DNA from: Oscillospiraceae bacterium
GTDB lineage: Bacteria; Bacillota; Clostridia; Oscillospirales; Ruminococcaceae
Direction: 5' to 3'
DNA: 64,000 nucleotides
Assembly: GCA_015067175.1 (NCBI GenBank)
Contig: SVMX01000004.1
Location: forward strand, 1 to 64,000
Shown: piece after piece, positions 50,764 through 59,616 of the stretch
Position numbering within the stretch: the first letter of the stretch is position 1
Layout of the letters: the number at the start of each line of letters is the position of its first letter
Position numbers and translations under genes: made by a program
Notes under the pieces: generated by a model
What the model saw: only the letters and a program-made list of their open reading frames with translations
Told to the model about the DNA's origin: nothing
The model's database searches: none

Positions 50764-52374
50764 TCAGAAGCCGCCAAAGCCGCCGAACATATCGGAGCTC
50801 ATATCGTCATCAGAGTCAGAATCGGAGCTTGCTGAGCCGAAATCCCATATTGCGGAATCGTCGGCAGAGGGAGTTGCGGGTTCAGCAGGCTTTTCTTCCT
50901 GCTGATATGTGCTTTCATCAGCACCGAAGTTGCCTGACTGCTCCATAGCCTCAAACTGCTTTTGCAGATCTGCCCACGGATCGCCTGCGGAAGAATCAGC
51001 CGACGAATCAGAAACAGTCGTATCTGTGCTGTCATCGCCCATATCTGCGGGAGCGAGATTGTTTAGTGCTGCTTCTGCTTCGCGAAGCGCTTTCATAAGC
51101 TCGTCCTCGGAGTTGCCTACAGGCTCTTCATCGTGTTCGTCCATATCAAGATCGGCAATATTGTTGGGCTGAACTGCGAATGCTTCTTCAGCAGCCTTAA
51201 CGGCCTCAAGCAACGCCTCGTCAACATCTCCAAGAGATCCTGAAGGCATTGTCTGAGCAAGCAGATCGTTGTCAAAGCTGTTATCAAACGCAGGATCAGC
51301 AACATCGGAAACATCGAGCGGCTTTATCTCAGTAACGATCTCATCGTCCTTGGGCTGCTCAAATGTGTTGCTCATATCATCACTGTCGTCCTGTGTGCCA
51401 AACAGATCCTGACCAAACAGATTTTTCGCGTCGGGATTAACAAGAGGAACAGCATCCTTCTTTTCGTTGTTGTAGATAGTCTGAGCAAGCTCGCTGCCGC
51501 CCCAAACATCATCAAAGGAAGCAAGCTCATCACCTGCATTCTTGTCCTCTTCGGTGATAGCGGGCATATCAGTGCTGTCGGACTTAACTTCCATTACTTC
51601 TGTAGAAGCTTCGATCTCGGTTACGATCTCCTCTTCTGCTTCTTCAATTACAGGCTCGGGCTCAGCAGCAATAACGGGAGCCTCTTCAACGGCAGCAACA
51701 GCAACTGCTGCGGCTGCAATTTCAACCTCTGCCTTGGGTGCGGGAGCTGCAACAGGGGCAGTCACGGGTGCAGCAACGGAAACAGCGGGTACTTCTCCGA
51801 GCATTTCAGCAGCGGAAAGATTTACTGTGTTGTAGCCTGCGGTAATGATGTCAAGCTGCTCTTTGAGAACCTTGAGGAAATCAGCTGACTTAGCGCCGAT
51901 CTCAACATTTCTCTGGGAAGCCGCTGCAGTGATCTCGGCAGCCTTTGCGTTAGCCTCATCAATGATGCCCTTTGCGTCTGCATTAGCCTTGTCGATGATC
52001 TCAGTGTACGCCTTGCTTGCTTCAGCATTGACGCCCTTGCCGCTGCGCAGCATATCGGACATCTTTTTGCGCTCCTGCTCGACCTCGCCCTTAAGCTTTT
52101 TGATCTCGCTTTCAAGGCTGCTGACCTTATCCTTCTGGGAAGAAAGCTCTTTTTCAAGCTGCTCGCACTTCTCCTTGCCCTCTTTTTCAGCGGCCTTTAT
52201 GCGCTCGTCAGCTTCTTCGGCAAGCTTTTCCGCCTCGGCGGTCTTCTTGTCGTTTGCTTTCATATCTTCTTCCATTGACTTCATTTTTTTACGAAGATCG
52301 CTTATGTAGGTGTTTACCTCGTTTTTATCAAAACCAAAAGCGACCTGCTTGAAACCACCGTCACCAACAGCCAT
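50764..52374 (-). CDS. DivIVA-like coiled-coil protein with acidic C-terminal extension
   Basis: This 536-aa protein starts with a DivIVA-type segment (FKQVAFGFDKNEVNTYISDLRKK). Coiled coil covers about residues 25-175, with a lysine/glutamate heptad pattern. An Ala/Val/Pro-rich hinge is followed by about 300 residues of low-complexity, strongly acidic sequence ending in SDMFGGFGGF. DivIVA proteins mark curved membrane and poles in cell division. The long acidic tail is unusual; half of the protein is probably disordered. The ATG follows AGGAGGACATTCAG. Confidence 0.75.
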   Translation of the reverse strand: MAVGDGGFKQVAFGFDKNEVNTYISDLRKKMKSMEEDMKANDKKTAEAEKLAEEADERIKAAEKEGKEKCEQLEKELSSQKDKVSSLESEIKKLKGEVEQERKKMSDMLRSGKGVNAEASKAYTEIIDKANADAKGIIDEANAKAAEITAAASQRNVEIGAKSADFLKVLKEQLDIITAGYNTVNLSAAEMLGEVPAVSVAAPVTAPVAAPAPKAEVEIAAAAVAVAAVEEAPVIAAEPEPVIEEAEEEIVTEIEASTEVMEVKSDSTDMPAITEEDKNAGDELASFDDVWGGSELAQTIYNNEKKDAVPLVNPDAKNLFGQDLFGTQDDSDDMSNTFEQPKDDEIVTEIKPLDVSDVADPAFDNSFDNDLLAQTMPSGSLGDVDEALLEAVKAAEEAFAVQPNNIADLDMDEHDEEPVGNSEDELMKALREAEAALNNLAPADMGDDSTDTTVSDSSADSSAGDPWADLQKQFEAMEQSGNFGADESTYQQEEKPAEPATPSADDSAIWDFGSASSDSDSDDDMSSDMFGGFGGF

Positions 52375-52720
52375 ATCTGAATGTCCTCCTGATAATAATC
52401 ATACTATAAATGCTTTTCAGCAATTTTTACAATCTTACTTTATAATTATAACATAAAAAAGACATCTATACAAGAGGTTTAGCAAATTTTATAAATATGT
52501 AGATTTTTTAACGCTGTTTTTGTAAGAATATCCAAACGCCGAAAGTTTTTTTTGTGATATTTATAGATTTTAAGCGCTATTAAGCTATAATATCTGAAAG
52601 TATGTTGTAATTTTTGAAAATAAAGTGTATAATATGGTTAGGCGTTATAGGCAGAGTAGGCTTTTGTGCTGCCGCAGCCCGCATATTACCGCGCCTGCGG
52701 ACAAGGAGGATTTGATAAAT
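52375..52720. other. divergent intergenic region between DivIVA-like gene and ireB
   Basis: This 346-bp AT-rich region contains no gene. The ireB promoter lies at 52605-52633. On the divIVA-like side only poor -10 candidates are seen near 52405-52430. Confidence 0.6.
52605..52633 (+). promoter_or_regulatory. promoter of ireB
   Basis: TTGTAA (52605-52610) and TATAAT (52628-52633) are 17 bp apart, with an 87-nt leader. Confidence 0.75.
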
Positions 52721-52966
52721 ATGATCGATAAGACCATGACATTCTCTGTGCACGACGACAGAGAAAACGAAATGAAAGAGATACTCACCACAGTATACGA
52801 CGCGCTTAAGCAGAAGGGTTATAATCCTATCAATCAGCTTGTCGGATATATCCTTTCCGAGGATCCTACATACATCACAACTTTCAACAACGCAAGAGGT
52901 CTGATCCGTCACATCGACCGTGACGAGCTGCTTCAGGTGCTTGTAAAATCCTATCTTGCAGATTGA
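52721..52966 (+). CDS. ireB: IreB family regulatory phosphoprotein
   Basis: This 81-aa protein of the UPF0297/IreB family has the signature [24 protein letters not shown]. In Enterococcus IreB is phosphorylated on Thr by the PASTA kinase IreK and affects cephalosporin resistance. The N-terminal Thr residues ([13 protein letters not shown]) are retained. The ATG at 52721 follows AAGGAGGATTTGATAAAT. The usual neighbours (alaS, ruvX/yqgF) are absent. Kinases are encoded elsewhere in this window, but they lack PASTA domains. Confidence 0.93.
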   Translation: MIDKTMTFSVHDDRENEMKEILTTVYDALKQKGYNPINQLVGYILSEDPTYITTFNNARGLIRHIDRDELLQVLVKSYLAD

Positions 52967-53010
52967 CTTACGCCCTGTCCGTAAGACTCGGGGCGATATA
53001 GAAGTATTAC

Positions 53011-53048
53011 AAAGGTGCTTTTGACGGTCATGTCAAAGGTGCCTTTAT
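53011..53048 (+). terminator. terminator of ireB
   Basis: A long imperfect hairpin (AAAGGTGCTTTTGAC against GTCAAAGGTGCCTTT, with G-U pairs) is followed by ATGTTTCTT. Confidence 0.65.
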
Positions 53049-53101
53049 GTTTCTTATAATACGTTTTTCAACGTTACAAAACAAATTAGGAGGACAGTTC
53101 A

Positions 53102-53791
53102 ATGGAATACATCGTAAAATGCAGATATTGCGGCGGAACATACTTTGTAAACTCAGATGCAAGCAACGCTAAATTTTCATGCGATAACTGCGGCGCTTCA
53201 AACTGCACAGACGATATTATAGAAGCAGTTGCGTCAGGCGCTAAGACAATTACCGACGCAAAAGATGACGATGTACATTTCGAATATTACTTAAACGCCG
53301 CAGAACAAGGCGACGCCCACGCACAGTTTAAAATAGGCGTATACTACGACAACGGCAAAGGCGTTGCGCAGGATTTGGAGAAAGCGGCAGAATGGTATAC
53401 CAAAGCCGCCGAACAGGGATACGCCAAGGCGCAGTACAATCTCGGCAACAGCTACTACAAGGGCGAAGGTGTTAAAAAAGACGAAACTACCGCAGTATAT
53501 TGGTACACAAAAGCCGCAATGCAGGGTCATGCAAAGGCACAGTTTAAGCTGGGCGTTTGTTATGATAAGGGAATCGGTATTTCAAACGATGAAGCGAAAG
53601 CTATAAGCTGGTATATGAAAGCTGCCGAACAAGGTCACGCAAAAGCGCAGTTCAATCTCGGAAATAGCTATTTCAAGGGAGAGGGCGTAAAAAAAGACAT
53701 AAAAAAAGCAGCAAGCTGGTACGCTAAGGCTGCAGCGCAAGGACATGAAAAAGCAAAAGCAAAGCTTATAGAATGCGGAAATATGATTTGA
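53102..53791 (+). CDS. Sel1-repeat protein with N-terminal zinc ribbon
   Basis: This 229-aa protein has an N-terminal zinc ribbon (CRYCGG...CDNCGA, residues 6-31). Four Sel1-like repeats of 36 residues follow (pattern GDAHAQFKIGVYYDNGKGV / AEWYTKAAEQGYAKAQYNLG). Such proteins are adaptors. There is no signal peptide or membrane helix. The ATG follows AGGAGGACAGTTCA. Function unknown. Confidence 0.85.
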   Translation: MEYIVKCRYCGGTYFVNSDASNAKFSCDNCGASNCTDDIIEAVASGAKTITDAKDDDVHFEYYLNAAEQGDAHAQFKIGVYYDNGKGVAQDLEKAAEWYTKAAEQGYAKAQYNLGNSYYKGEGVKKDETTAVYWYTKAAMQGHAKAQFKLGVCYDKGIGISNDEAKAISWYMKAAEQGHAKAQFNLGNSYFKGEGVKKDIKKAASWYAKAAAQGHEKAKAKLIECGNMI

Positions 53792-53866
53792 ATGGTTATT
53801 GGAGCCTAGGAAGCAACGATTCTTCTTAGGCTTTGCTTCTGTGCAGTTCATGAGCAGCAAAAGCAG

Positions 53867-53895
53867 TTGACACAGCAGGATTATTATGGTACAAT
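53867..53895 (+). promoter_or_regulatory. promoter of the AI-2E family gene
   Basis: TTGACA (53867-53872) and TACAAT (53890-53895) are 17 bp apart. Confidence 0.82.
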
Positions 53896-53920
53896 AATTA
53901 AACAAATAACTGTTTAGGAG

Positions 53921-55249
53921 ATGATTCGTATAAAACTCAACTGGAACAAAAAGTACACGACCATTGCAGTATACAGCCTGCTCGTAATTGCGGCTGCTAT
54001 ACTGTTCGTTGTGTTTATATTCAAGTATGACTCCATAGCAAGCGGCTTTTCCTGGGTAGGAGAAGTGCTTGCGCCGATACTTATTGGTATAATGGCGGCG
54101 TATATTATAAATCCGCTCGTTGTGCTGTTTGACAACAAGGTGTTTAAAAAGATACGCGACGGCGAGATAAAACTAAAGCCCGAAGCCAAAGACTACGAAA
54201 AGCGATACGCAAAAGCAAAAAGCCGCAGAAAGAATTTTGCTCGTGCATTATCCATAATCTGCTCGTTTATCCTTGTGCTTGCGCTGCTTGCAGGTATCTT
54301 TATCGCGGTAGTTCCGAACGTTGCAAAGAGCCTTGTCGACCTTGCAAATCAGATGCCGACTTATGTTGAGAATGTTGAAACGTTCCTGCATGATACATTT
54401 GAAAACAACCCCGAGCTTGCAGACGTTATTTCCGATGAGTTCAGCGAGCTTAGCGGCATATTCAACTATATTGCAGATATGGTCGAGCCTATGGCAGGCG
54501 ATATCGTAGGCGATGTTACAACAAGCGTCGTAAGCTTTGTTTCGGGCGTTCTCACAGTTCTGAAAAATGCAATAATCGGCGTTATCATCTCCATCTATCT
54601 GCTTTGCAGCAAGGAACGCCTCATGGCTCAAATGAAAAAGGCAGGCTTTGCACTTTTCAAGAACGACAAATGCCAAAAGTTCTTTGCTACCTGCAGCAGA
54701 GTTCATGTGATCTTCACACAGTATATCATATCAAATCTGCTGGACTGTGCGATCGTGTTCACTTCGATGGCTATAGGTCTTACCCTCATGGATATGCCGT
54801 ATGCGCTGCTTATCGCTGCGGTATGCTCGGTAACAGACCTTATCCCGTTCTTCGGGCCGTTCATCGGTGCTATCCCCTGCGGCTTCCTGATACTGCTCGT
54901 AGATCCCATCAAGGTCATCTGGTTCGGTATATTCGTACTGGTGCTTCAGCAGATCGACGGCAACATCATCAGACCGTTCCTGCTTGAAGAAACTATGGGG
55001 CTTCCCGCAACATGGGCGCTCATCTCCATTATCGCAGGCGGCGGACTCTTCGGTATCCCCGGTATGCTGCTGGGCGTTCCGATCTTCACAGTTATCTATA
55101 TGCTGTTCAGCGAGTTCCTTTCCAATAAACTTAAAGCGAAAAAGCTTCCCATATCGACCGAGGACTACTACGACATAAAGAAGTACGACGTCGATTACGG
55201 AGCAGAGCCTCCTACGGAGTCGTCCGAGGAGCTTGCAAAAACCGAATAA
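53921..55249 (+). CDS. AI-2E family transporter
   Basis: This 442-aa membrane protein (PF01594 type) has about eight helices, with the typical GPFIGAIPCGFLIL and GNIIRPFLLEETMGLPATWALISIIAGG segments near the C-terminus. Family members include transporters for autoinducer-2 and Na/H exchangers; the substrate here is unknown. The start is uncertain: the ATG at 53921 lies inside the ribosome site TAGGAGATGATT, so an unusual ATT or ATA codon a few bases downstream may be the true start. Confidence 0.85.
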   Translation: MIRIKLNWNKKYTTIAVYSLLVIAAAILFVVFIFKYDSIASGFSWVGEVLAPILIGIMAAYIINPLVVLFDNKVFKKIRDGEIKLKPEAKDYEKRYAKAKSRRKNFARALSIICSFILVLALLAGIFIAVVPNVAKSLVDLANQMPTYVENVETFLHDTFENNPELADVISDEFSELSGIFNYIADMVEPMAGDIVGDVTTSVVSFVSGVLTVLKNAIIGVIISIYLLCSKERLMAQMKKAGFALFKNDKCQKFFATCSRVHVIFTQYIISNLLDCAIVFTSMAIGLTLMDMPYALLIAAVCSVTDLIPFFGPFIGAIPCGFLILLVDPIKVIWFGIFVLVLQQIDGNIIRPFLLEETMGLPATWALISIIAGGGLFGIPGMLLGVPIFTVIYMLFSEFLSNKLKAKKLPISTEDYYDIKKYDVDYGAEPPTESSEELAKTE

Positions 55250-55261
55250 GACCACATACCA

Positions 55262-55287
55262 AAAGCCCGACTGCAAGGTCGGGCTTT
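55262..55287. terminator. bidirectional terminator between AI-2E gene and ptsI
   Basis: The arms AAAGCCCGAC/GTCGGGCTTT are followed by TTCATTT on plus and preceded by AAAA, so it works on both strands. Confidence 0.88.
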
Positions 55288-55292
55288 TTCAT

Positions 55293-56969
55293 TTAATTAT
55301 TTGCTGTCACACTGCCTATCGCGTCAAGAATAAGCTCCTTGCGGCTGAGGTCGAGCGAAAGCACCTTTTCTCTCAGCGGAAGTATCGACGTAGGCGTTAC
55401 CGAAAGCTCGTCCACGCCCATCGCAAGGAAAGCCTCTGTAAGCTCCTCATCTGCGCCTATCTCGCCGCATATTCCTATCCACGCGCCGTTAGCGTGCGCA
55501 TTTTCAGCGGCGATCTTGATCATTCTCAGCACCGCGGTATGCCTTGCATTGTGGTACTGTTCAAGACTTGGATTGAGCCTGTCTGCGGCAAGCGCATACT
55601 GCGCAAGATCGTTTGAGCCAATGCTGAAAAAGTCCACCTCCTGCGCAAGCATGTCACTTATCATGACAGCCGCAGGGGTCTCTATCATAACACCTATCTC
55701 TATCTCGTTGCTGTATGCGATTTTTTTCTCGTCTAGCTCGCTCTTTATTTCGGAAATGATGCACTTTATCTCATGCACCTCTTCAAGCGATGTTATCATC
55801 GGGAACATTATACCCAGCCTGCCATGCACAGACGCTCTTAGAAGCGCTCTAAGCTGTGTTCTGAACACCTCGGGATTTGCAAAGCAAAAGCGTATTCCTC
55901 GAACACCCAGCGCAGGGTTTTCCTCTCTAGGGAGAATGAAGCAGCTCGCCTGCTTGTCCGCTCCTATATCCAAAGTGCGGATTATCACACGCTTTCCTTT
56001 CATGCGCGATAAAGCCTGCTGGTATATACCGTATTGCAGCTCCTCAGAGGGCGGCTCACTGCTGTCAAGATACAAAAATTCGCTTCTGAACAGACCTATG
56101 CCGCCACAGTCGTTTAAGATTGCCGCGTCGATATCCTCAAGCCCGCCAATATTGGCATAAAGACCGATGCGATGACCGTCACGCGTGATGTTATCTCTGC
56201 CGCGAAGCTCATTAAGACGGCGGCGGTGAAGCAGCTCCTCCGCCTGTCTGCGCTGCATTCTTTCCTTGGTTTCCTCATCGGGGTCTACATACAGCAGACC
56301 ACTTCCGCCGTCAACGATTATCTCGTCACCGTCACAAATCTCATAAAACTCGTCGCGAAGTCCCACAACAGCAGGAATACCGAGCGTGCGCGCAAGTATA
56401 GCCGTGTGCGAAGTGGCAGAGCCTCTGGAAGTACACAGCGACACCACCGAATCTCTGTCCATCTGCGCGGTCTCGGACGGTGAAAAATCGTCTGCACAGA
56501 CAACGCATTTTCCCCTGTTATCCTGCTGCGAAGCCTGTTTATTCATTAGGCAGCGCACAAGGCGGTTGGATACGTCCTGCACATCTGCAACGCGCTCGCG
56601 CATAAAGTCGTCCTCGATTATCGAAAACATCTCCGCGAAATTTCTCGATGTCATAGCGACAGCGTATTCGGCATTGATGTTTTGTCTGCGGATTATGCGC
56701 TCAACTGAGCTATTGAAATCAGGGTCCTCAATCATCATGCGATGCACGGAAAATATCTCTGCTTCCTGCTTTCCCGCTTCGGAAAGAGTGCGCGTATAAA
56801 GCTCGTCAAGCTGCGCCAAAGCAGCACGCTTTGCGTTGAGATAGCGCACAAGCTCCGCGTCGGCGTCCTCAACTCTGCCGCGCTTTACGCTGACTTCATC
56901 TCGTCTGAAAAACTTAACTTTTCCGAACGCAATACCCTGTGATACGCCTTTTCCCTGTAATATCTTCAT
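55293..56969 (-). CDS. ptsI: PTS enzyme I (phosphoenolpyruvate-protein phosphotransferase)
   Basis: This 558-aa enzyme transfers phosphate from PEP to HPr. The phosphorylated His lies in GSATSHTAILARTLGIPA. The PEP-binding domain has LFRSEFLYLD, GIRFCFANPEVF and ICGEIGADEE. Length is near the family norm (570). fruK lies upstream on the same strand, 33 bp away. HPr and sugar-specific PTS genes are not in the window. Confidence 0.96.
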   Translation of the reverse strand: MKILQGKGVSQGIAFGKVKFFRRDEVSVKRGRVEDADAELVRYLNAKRAALAQLDELYTRTLSEAGKQEAEIFSVHRMMIEDPDFNSSVERIIRRQNINAEYAVAMTSRNFAEMFSIIEDDFMRERVADVQDVSNRLVRCLMNKQASQQDNRGKCVVCADDFSPSETAQMDRDSVVSLCTSRGSATSHTAILARTLGIPAVVGLRDEFYEICDGDEIIVDGGSGLLYVDPDEETKERMQRRQAEELLHRRRLNELRGRDNITRDGHRIGLYANIGGLEDIDAAILNDCGGIGLFRSEFLYLDSSEPPSEELQYGIYQQALSRMKGKRVIIRTLDIGADKQASCFILPREENPALGVRGIRFCFANPEVFRTQLRALLRASVHGRLGIMFPMITSLEEVHEIKCIISEIKSELDEKKIAYSNEIEIGVMIETPAAVMISDMLAQEVDFFSIGSNDLAQYALAADRLNPSLEQYHNARHTAVLRMIKIAAENAHANGAWIGICGEIGADEELTEAFLAMGVDELSVTPTSILPLREKVLSLDLSRKELILDAIGSVTANN

Positions 56970-57002
56970 AAATCCGCCTCCCTTCAGTTTAAGGGGTGTT
57001 TA

Positions 57003-57899
57003 TCAAAGCTCCGACAGGAGCCTTTCTATCTCGTCCTTTTCGGCAAGTCCGTCAGAAAACGCCGTAGCGCCGCCGCAGGCTGTACCAAGCTTCAATGCAT
57101 TATCATAGCCCTTGTCAATGCCTGCGATAAAGCCAGCAAGCATCGAGTCGCCTGCACCTACGGAGTTACGCACTTTGCCGCTGCAAACGCCGCAGCGATA
57201 CAAATTTCCGTCCTCTGCAAGCAGCAGCGCTCCGTCGCCCGCCATGGAAACAAGCACGTTACGCACACCCATTTTTTGCAGCTTTTCGGCATATTCCGCA
57301 GCCTGCTCAATAGTTGTAAGCTTCACGCCGAACATATCGCCAAGCTCATGTATATTAGGTTTAACAAGAAACGGTCTGTATTCCGCGGTATTTAGCAGCA
57401 GCTCTCCGTAAGCGTCAACAACAACGCGGATATCCCTGTCCGACAGCCTTTTCATTATCTGTCTGTAGATATCGCGCGGCACGGACGCAGGAACACTTCC
57501 CGCAAGCACCAGCACATCACCGTCGGACAATCCGTCAAGCCTCTGCATAAGCTTATCGAGATCGCTCTCGGAAATATCGGGACCCTGACCGTTTATCTCG
57601 GTTTCAGTCTCCGACCTTATCTTCATATTTATTCTTGAAAATCCGCGCTCTGCGTGAACAAAATCCGTTTCAACACCTGCGGCGGCAACGCCTTTTTCTA
57701 TAGCCTCGCCCGTAAATCCCGCGACAAAACCAAGCGCGCATGACCTTACGCCAAGCTGCGCCAAAACCAGCGAAACATTGATACCCTTTCCGCCGAAAAA
57801 TATCTCCTCGCCCGATGTGCGGTTTACCTCGCCGAGCTTTATTTCACCGCAGCTTGCAACAAGGTCAATTGCGGGATTTAATGTAACGGTATATATCAT
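57003..57899 (-). CDS. fruK: 1-phosphofructokinase
   Basis: This 298-aa PfkB-family kinase has MIYTVTLNPAIDL at the start, FGGKGINVS, and the catalytic GAGDSMLAGF near the C-terminus. It phosphorylates fructose-1-phosphate made by the fructose PTS. The ATG at 57899 follows GGAGAATGAA and matches the family; further upstream in-frame Mets lack ribosome sites. ptsI follows, so PTS enzyme I and fructose metabolism are co-transcribed. Confidence 0.93.
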   Translation of the reverse strand: MIYTVTLNPAIDLVASCGEIKLGEVNRTSGEEIFFGGKGINVSLVLAQLGVRSCALGFVAGFTGEAIEKGVAAAGVETDFVHAERGFSRINMKIRSETETEINGQGPDISESDLDKLMQRLDGLSDGDVLVLAGSVPASVPRDIYRQIMKRLSDRDIRVVVDAYGELLLNTAEYRPFLVKPNIHELGDMFGVKLTTIEQAAEYAEKLQKMGVRNVLVSMAGDGALLLAEDGNLYRCGVCSGKVRNSVGAGDSMLAGFIAGIDKGYDNALKLGTACGGATAFSDGLAEKDEIERLLSEL

Positions 57900-57927
57900 T
57901 TCATTCTCCATATTTTTGTATATTTTT

Positions 57928-57956
57928 ATTATACCATTATATACTGCGAATTTCAA
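57928..57956 (-). promoter_or_regulatory. promoter of fruK-ptsI
   Basis: TTGAAA (57951-57956) and TATAAT (57928-57933) on the minus strand are 17 bp apart. Confidence 0.82.
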
Positions 57957-58035
57957 GTGATGTCACGCGTCAAATTCCATTTTTCGGATAACCACACAGA
58001 AAAACGTTATCGGTCTTGTACAAAATAGCACAAAT

Positions 58036-58071
58036 GGAAAAGCCCCTCGAAATAGATCAAGGAGCTTTTCC
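58036..58071. terminator. isolated hairpin in the fruK/58290 intergenic region
   Basis: GGAAAAGC and GCTTTTCC arms enclose CCT/AGG and a 12-nt loop. No T tract follows on either strand and no gene ends here. The 390-bp gap 57900-58289 holds otherwise only the promoters and repeats listed separately. Confidence 0.45.
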
Positions 58072-58189
58072 GGCACTATTATATGAAAGGTAATCGGGTG
58101 TCGTCAAAATAAGCAAAGCGATTCATGCTCTGCTTTCTTTTGTTCGATTTGAGTATAGCAAATCAGAGTTCAAAAGTCAATGAAAAGTG

Positions 58190-58225
58190 CGCGAAAATCA
58201 ATTTTATGTCGCGAAAATCAATTTT
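58190..58225 (+). repeat. direct repeat upstream of the 58290 promoter
   Basis: CGCGAAAATCAATTTT occurs twice, at 58190-58205 and 58210-58225, a period of 20 bp. A partial inverted copy (TTTTTCGTGCGC) follows and abuts the -35 box. The arrangement suggests an activator or repressor binding tandem sites on one DNA face. Confidence 0.7.
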
Positions 58226-58233
58226 TCGTGCGC

Positions 58234-58262
58234 TTGCATTTCAAACAGTGATATGGTAAAAT
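58234..58262 (+). promoter_or_regulatory. promoter of the 58290-59358 genes
   Basis: TTGCAT (58234-58239) and TAAAAT (58257-58262) are 17 bp apart, immediately after the direct repeats. Confidence 0.75.
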
Positions 58263-58289
58263 AAAATAAAAAATTGAAAGGAGCAGGAT

Positions 58290-58643
58290 ATGTTCGGTCT
58301 TTTCGGCAAAAAGAAGCTTGGCAAAAGCGAGGAAGAAAAGCGCGCAGAGGCTATGCCTCGCACCAAAAAGGTGCAGTTTGAGCCAATGAAGCTTTCAGAG
58401 GCACAGGCGGCACTTGAAGATGATATCCGCGCGATATTGAGCTTTACGCCCGTGAATTATTACGCTACAAAAAACAGCTATCTGCTGTGTACGTTTTTTT
58501 ATGAGGAGGACTACTCCGAAATATATATGCAGCTTGAATACCGCGTAGATGATCTCGGACGCGGCAAGAGCGGAATGTATACTATAGATAAAATACTTAT
58601 GCGCGATATTCTTAGAAAATTCGGCGTGAATATAAACATTTGA
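58290..58643 (+). CDS. hypothetical protein
   Basis: This 117-aa protein has a positively charged N-terminus (MFGLFGKKKLGKSEEEKR). A compact alpha/beta domain with many Tyr/Phe follows (FTPVNYYATKNSYLLCTFFYEEDYSEIYMQLEYRVDD). No signal peptide or membrane helix is present. It has a clear ribosome site (GAAAGGAGCAGGAT) and is coupled to the next gene by a 16-bp gap. I do not recognise the family. Confidence 0.6.
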   Translation: MFGLFGKKKLGKSEEEKRAEAMPRTKKVQFEPMKLSEAQAALEDDIRAILSFTPVNYYATKNSYLLCTFFYEEDYSEIYMQLEYRVDDLGRGKSGMYTIDKILMRDILRKFGVNINI

Positions 58644-58659
58644 ACGAGGTGACACACAT

Positions 58660-59358
58660 ATGAAAAGATCTGTACTCGACTGCCCCATCGAATTTGATAA
58701 AAGTGACTTTTTGAGCCTGCTTTCGCTTTCGGCGGGTTATTCCATCGCCTGTCAGAACAAGATGGGCGAGCTTGTTATCGGCGACAACGGCTGGAACGTT
58801 GACATAAAAGGCGGAACTATACGCTTCGGCGAACGCGTCTTCAAGTCGGGTGTGCTTGGCTCCGAGTCGCACGAGAGCGGCACATGGCTGTGGGGCTGGG
58901 CAAACACCGAGGGAGGACTTCCCGAGATAGCAAGCGCCCCCTCTCGCAGGGCAAAAAAGCTGCTGCCCAATGTTGCGGAGTTTATAAACGGCAAATTCAT
59001 GCTGGACGAGCTGCACACAGGTCACAATCTTGCGATGGTATGCTGTGGTATCTCAGAAGATGCGATGTGCTACTACCGCTGCCCCTACAACGGCGGCGCA
59101 GCTTTCGTCACAGTGAGCGGACTCCCCGAGGAAGTGTTTTCGCCGCTGCCGATACAGGAATTCGTAAACCAATATATGCAGATAGTCAGCTCGCTCTACT
59201 GCGATCACCGACTGCTTGCGGCAGGATTTTTGTTTCAGAACGGCAACGATTTTCAGATTGAACGCGATAGTATAGCGGCAAAATTTGAAAATATCACATT
59301 AAGATTTGATTTCGAAACGATAGACGGAATGTCAAGGGTGGTTAACATCTCGTCATAA
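58660..59358 (+). CDS. DUF6882-like protein of unknown function
   Basis: This 232-aa soluble protein has the pattern ESGTWLWGWANTEGGLPE, which I associate with the DUF6882 family. A second domain follows (HNLAMVCCGISEDAMCYYRCPYNGGAAFVTV...). It follows the 58290 gene with its own GAACGAGGTGACACACAT ribosome site, so both are one operon controlled by the direct-repeat promoter. No function is known. Confidence 0.65.
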   Translation: MKRSVLDCPIEFDKSDFLSLLSLSAGYSIACQNKMGELVIGDNGWNVDIKGGTIRFGERVFKSGVLGSESHESGTWLWGWANTEGGLPEIASAPSRRAKKLLPNVAEFINGKFMLDELHTGHNLAMVCCGISEDAMCYYRCPYNGGAAFVTVSGLPEEVFSPLPIQEFVNQYMQIVSSLYCDHRLLAAGFLFQNGNDFQIERDSIAAKFENITLRFDFETIDGMSRVVNISS

Positions 59359-59455
59359 TTTTAACATTTTCCACAAACAACCATGTTAAATAAGTATCAC
59401 ACGCAAGAATTGTTTGTCTAAAACGCCGAAAATAATCAACTTATGTCGTGAAATA

Positions 59456-59484
59456 TTGACATTTAAACGACATTATGCTATAAT
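59456..59484 (+). promoter_or_regulatory. promoter of the hydrogenase-like sensor gene
   Basis: TTGACA (59456-59461) and TATAAT (59479-59484) are 17 bp apart. The leader of about 125 nt contains a hairpin (AAAGCCG/CGGCTT, 59553-59581) before the ribosome site. Confidence 0.85.
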
Positions 59485-59616
59485 TTCTACAAAACAGCAC
59501 CATAATTAGCATCTGCTTCAATACAGCGCGTGATATGGAGCTATAAGAGCAAAAAGCCGACATTTTTCTAACGTGCGGCTTGGTTACGATTTTGTTATAA
59601 TGTGAGAGGTAACAAC

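Noticed and set aside
59485-59616. Riboswitch in the leader of the hydrogenase-like sensor gene
   Set aside because: Only one 6-bp stem is seen and no known aptamer pattern; listed only as leader hairpin.
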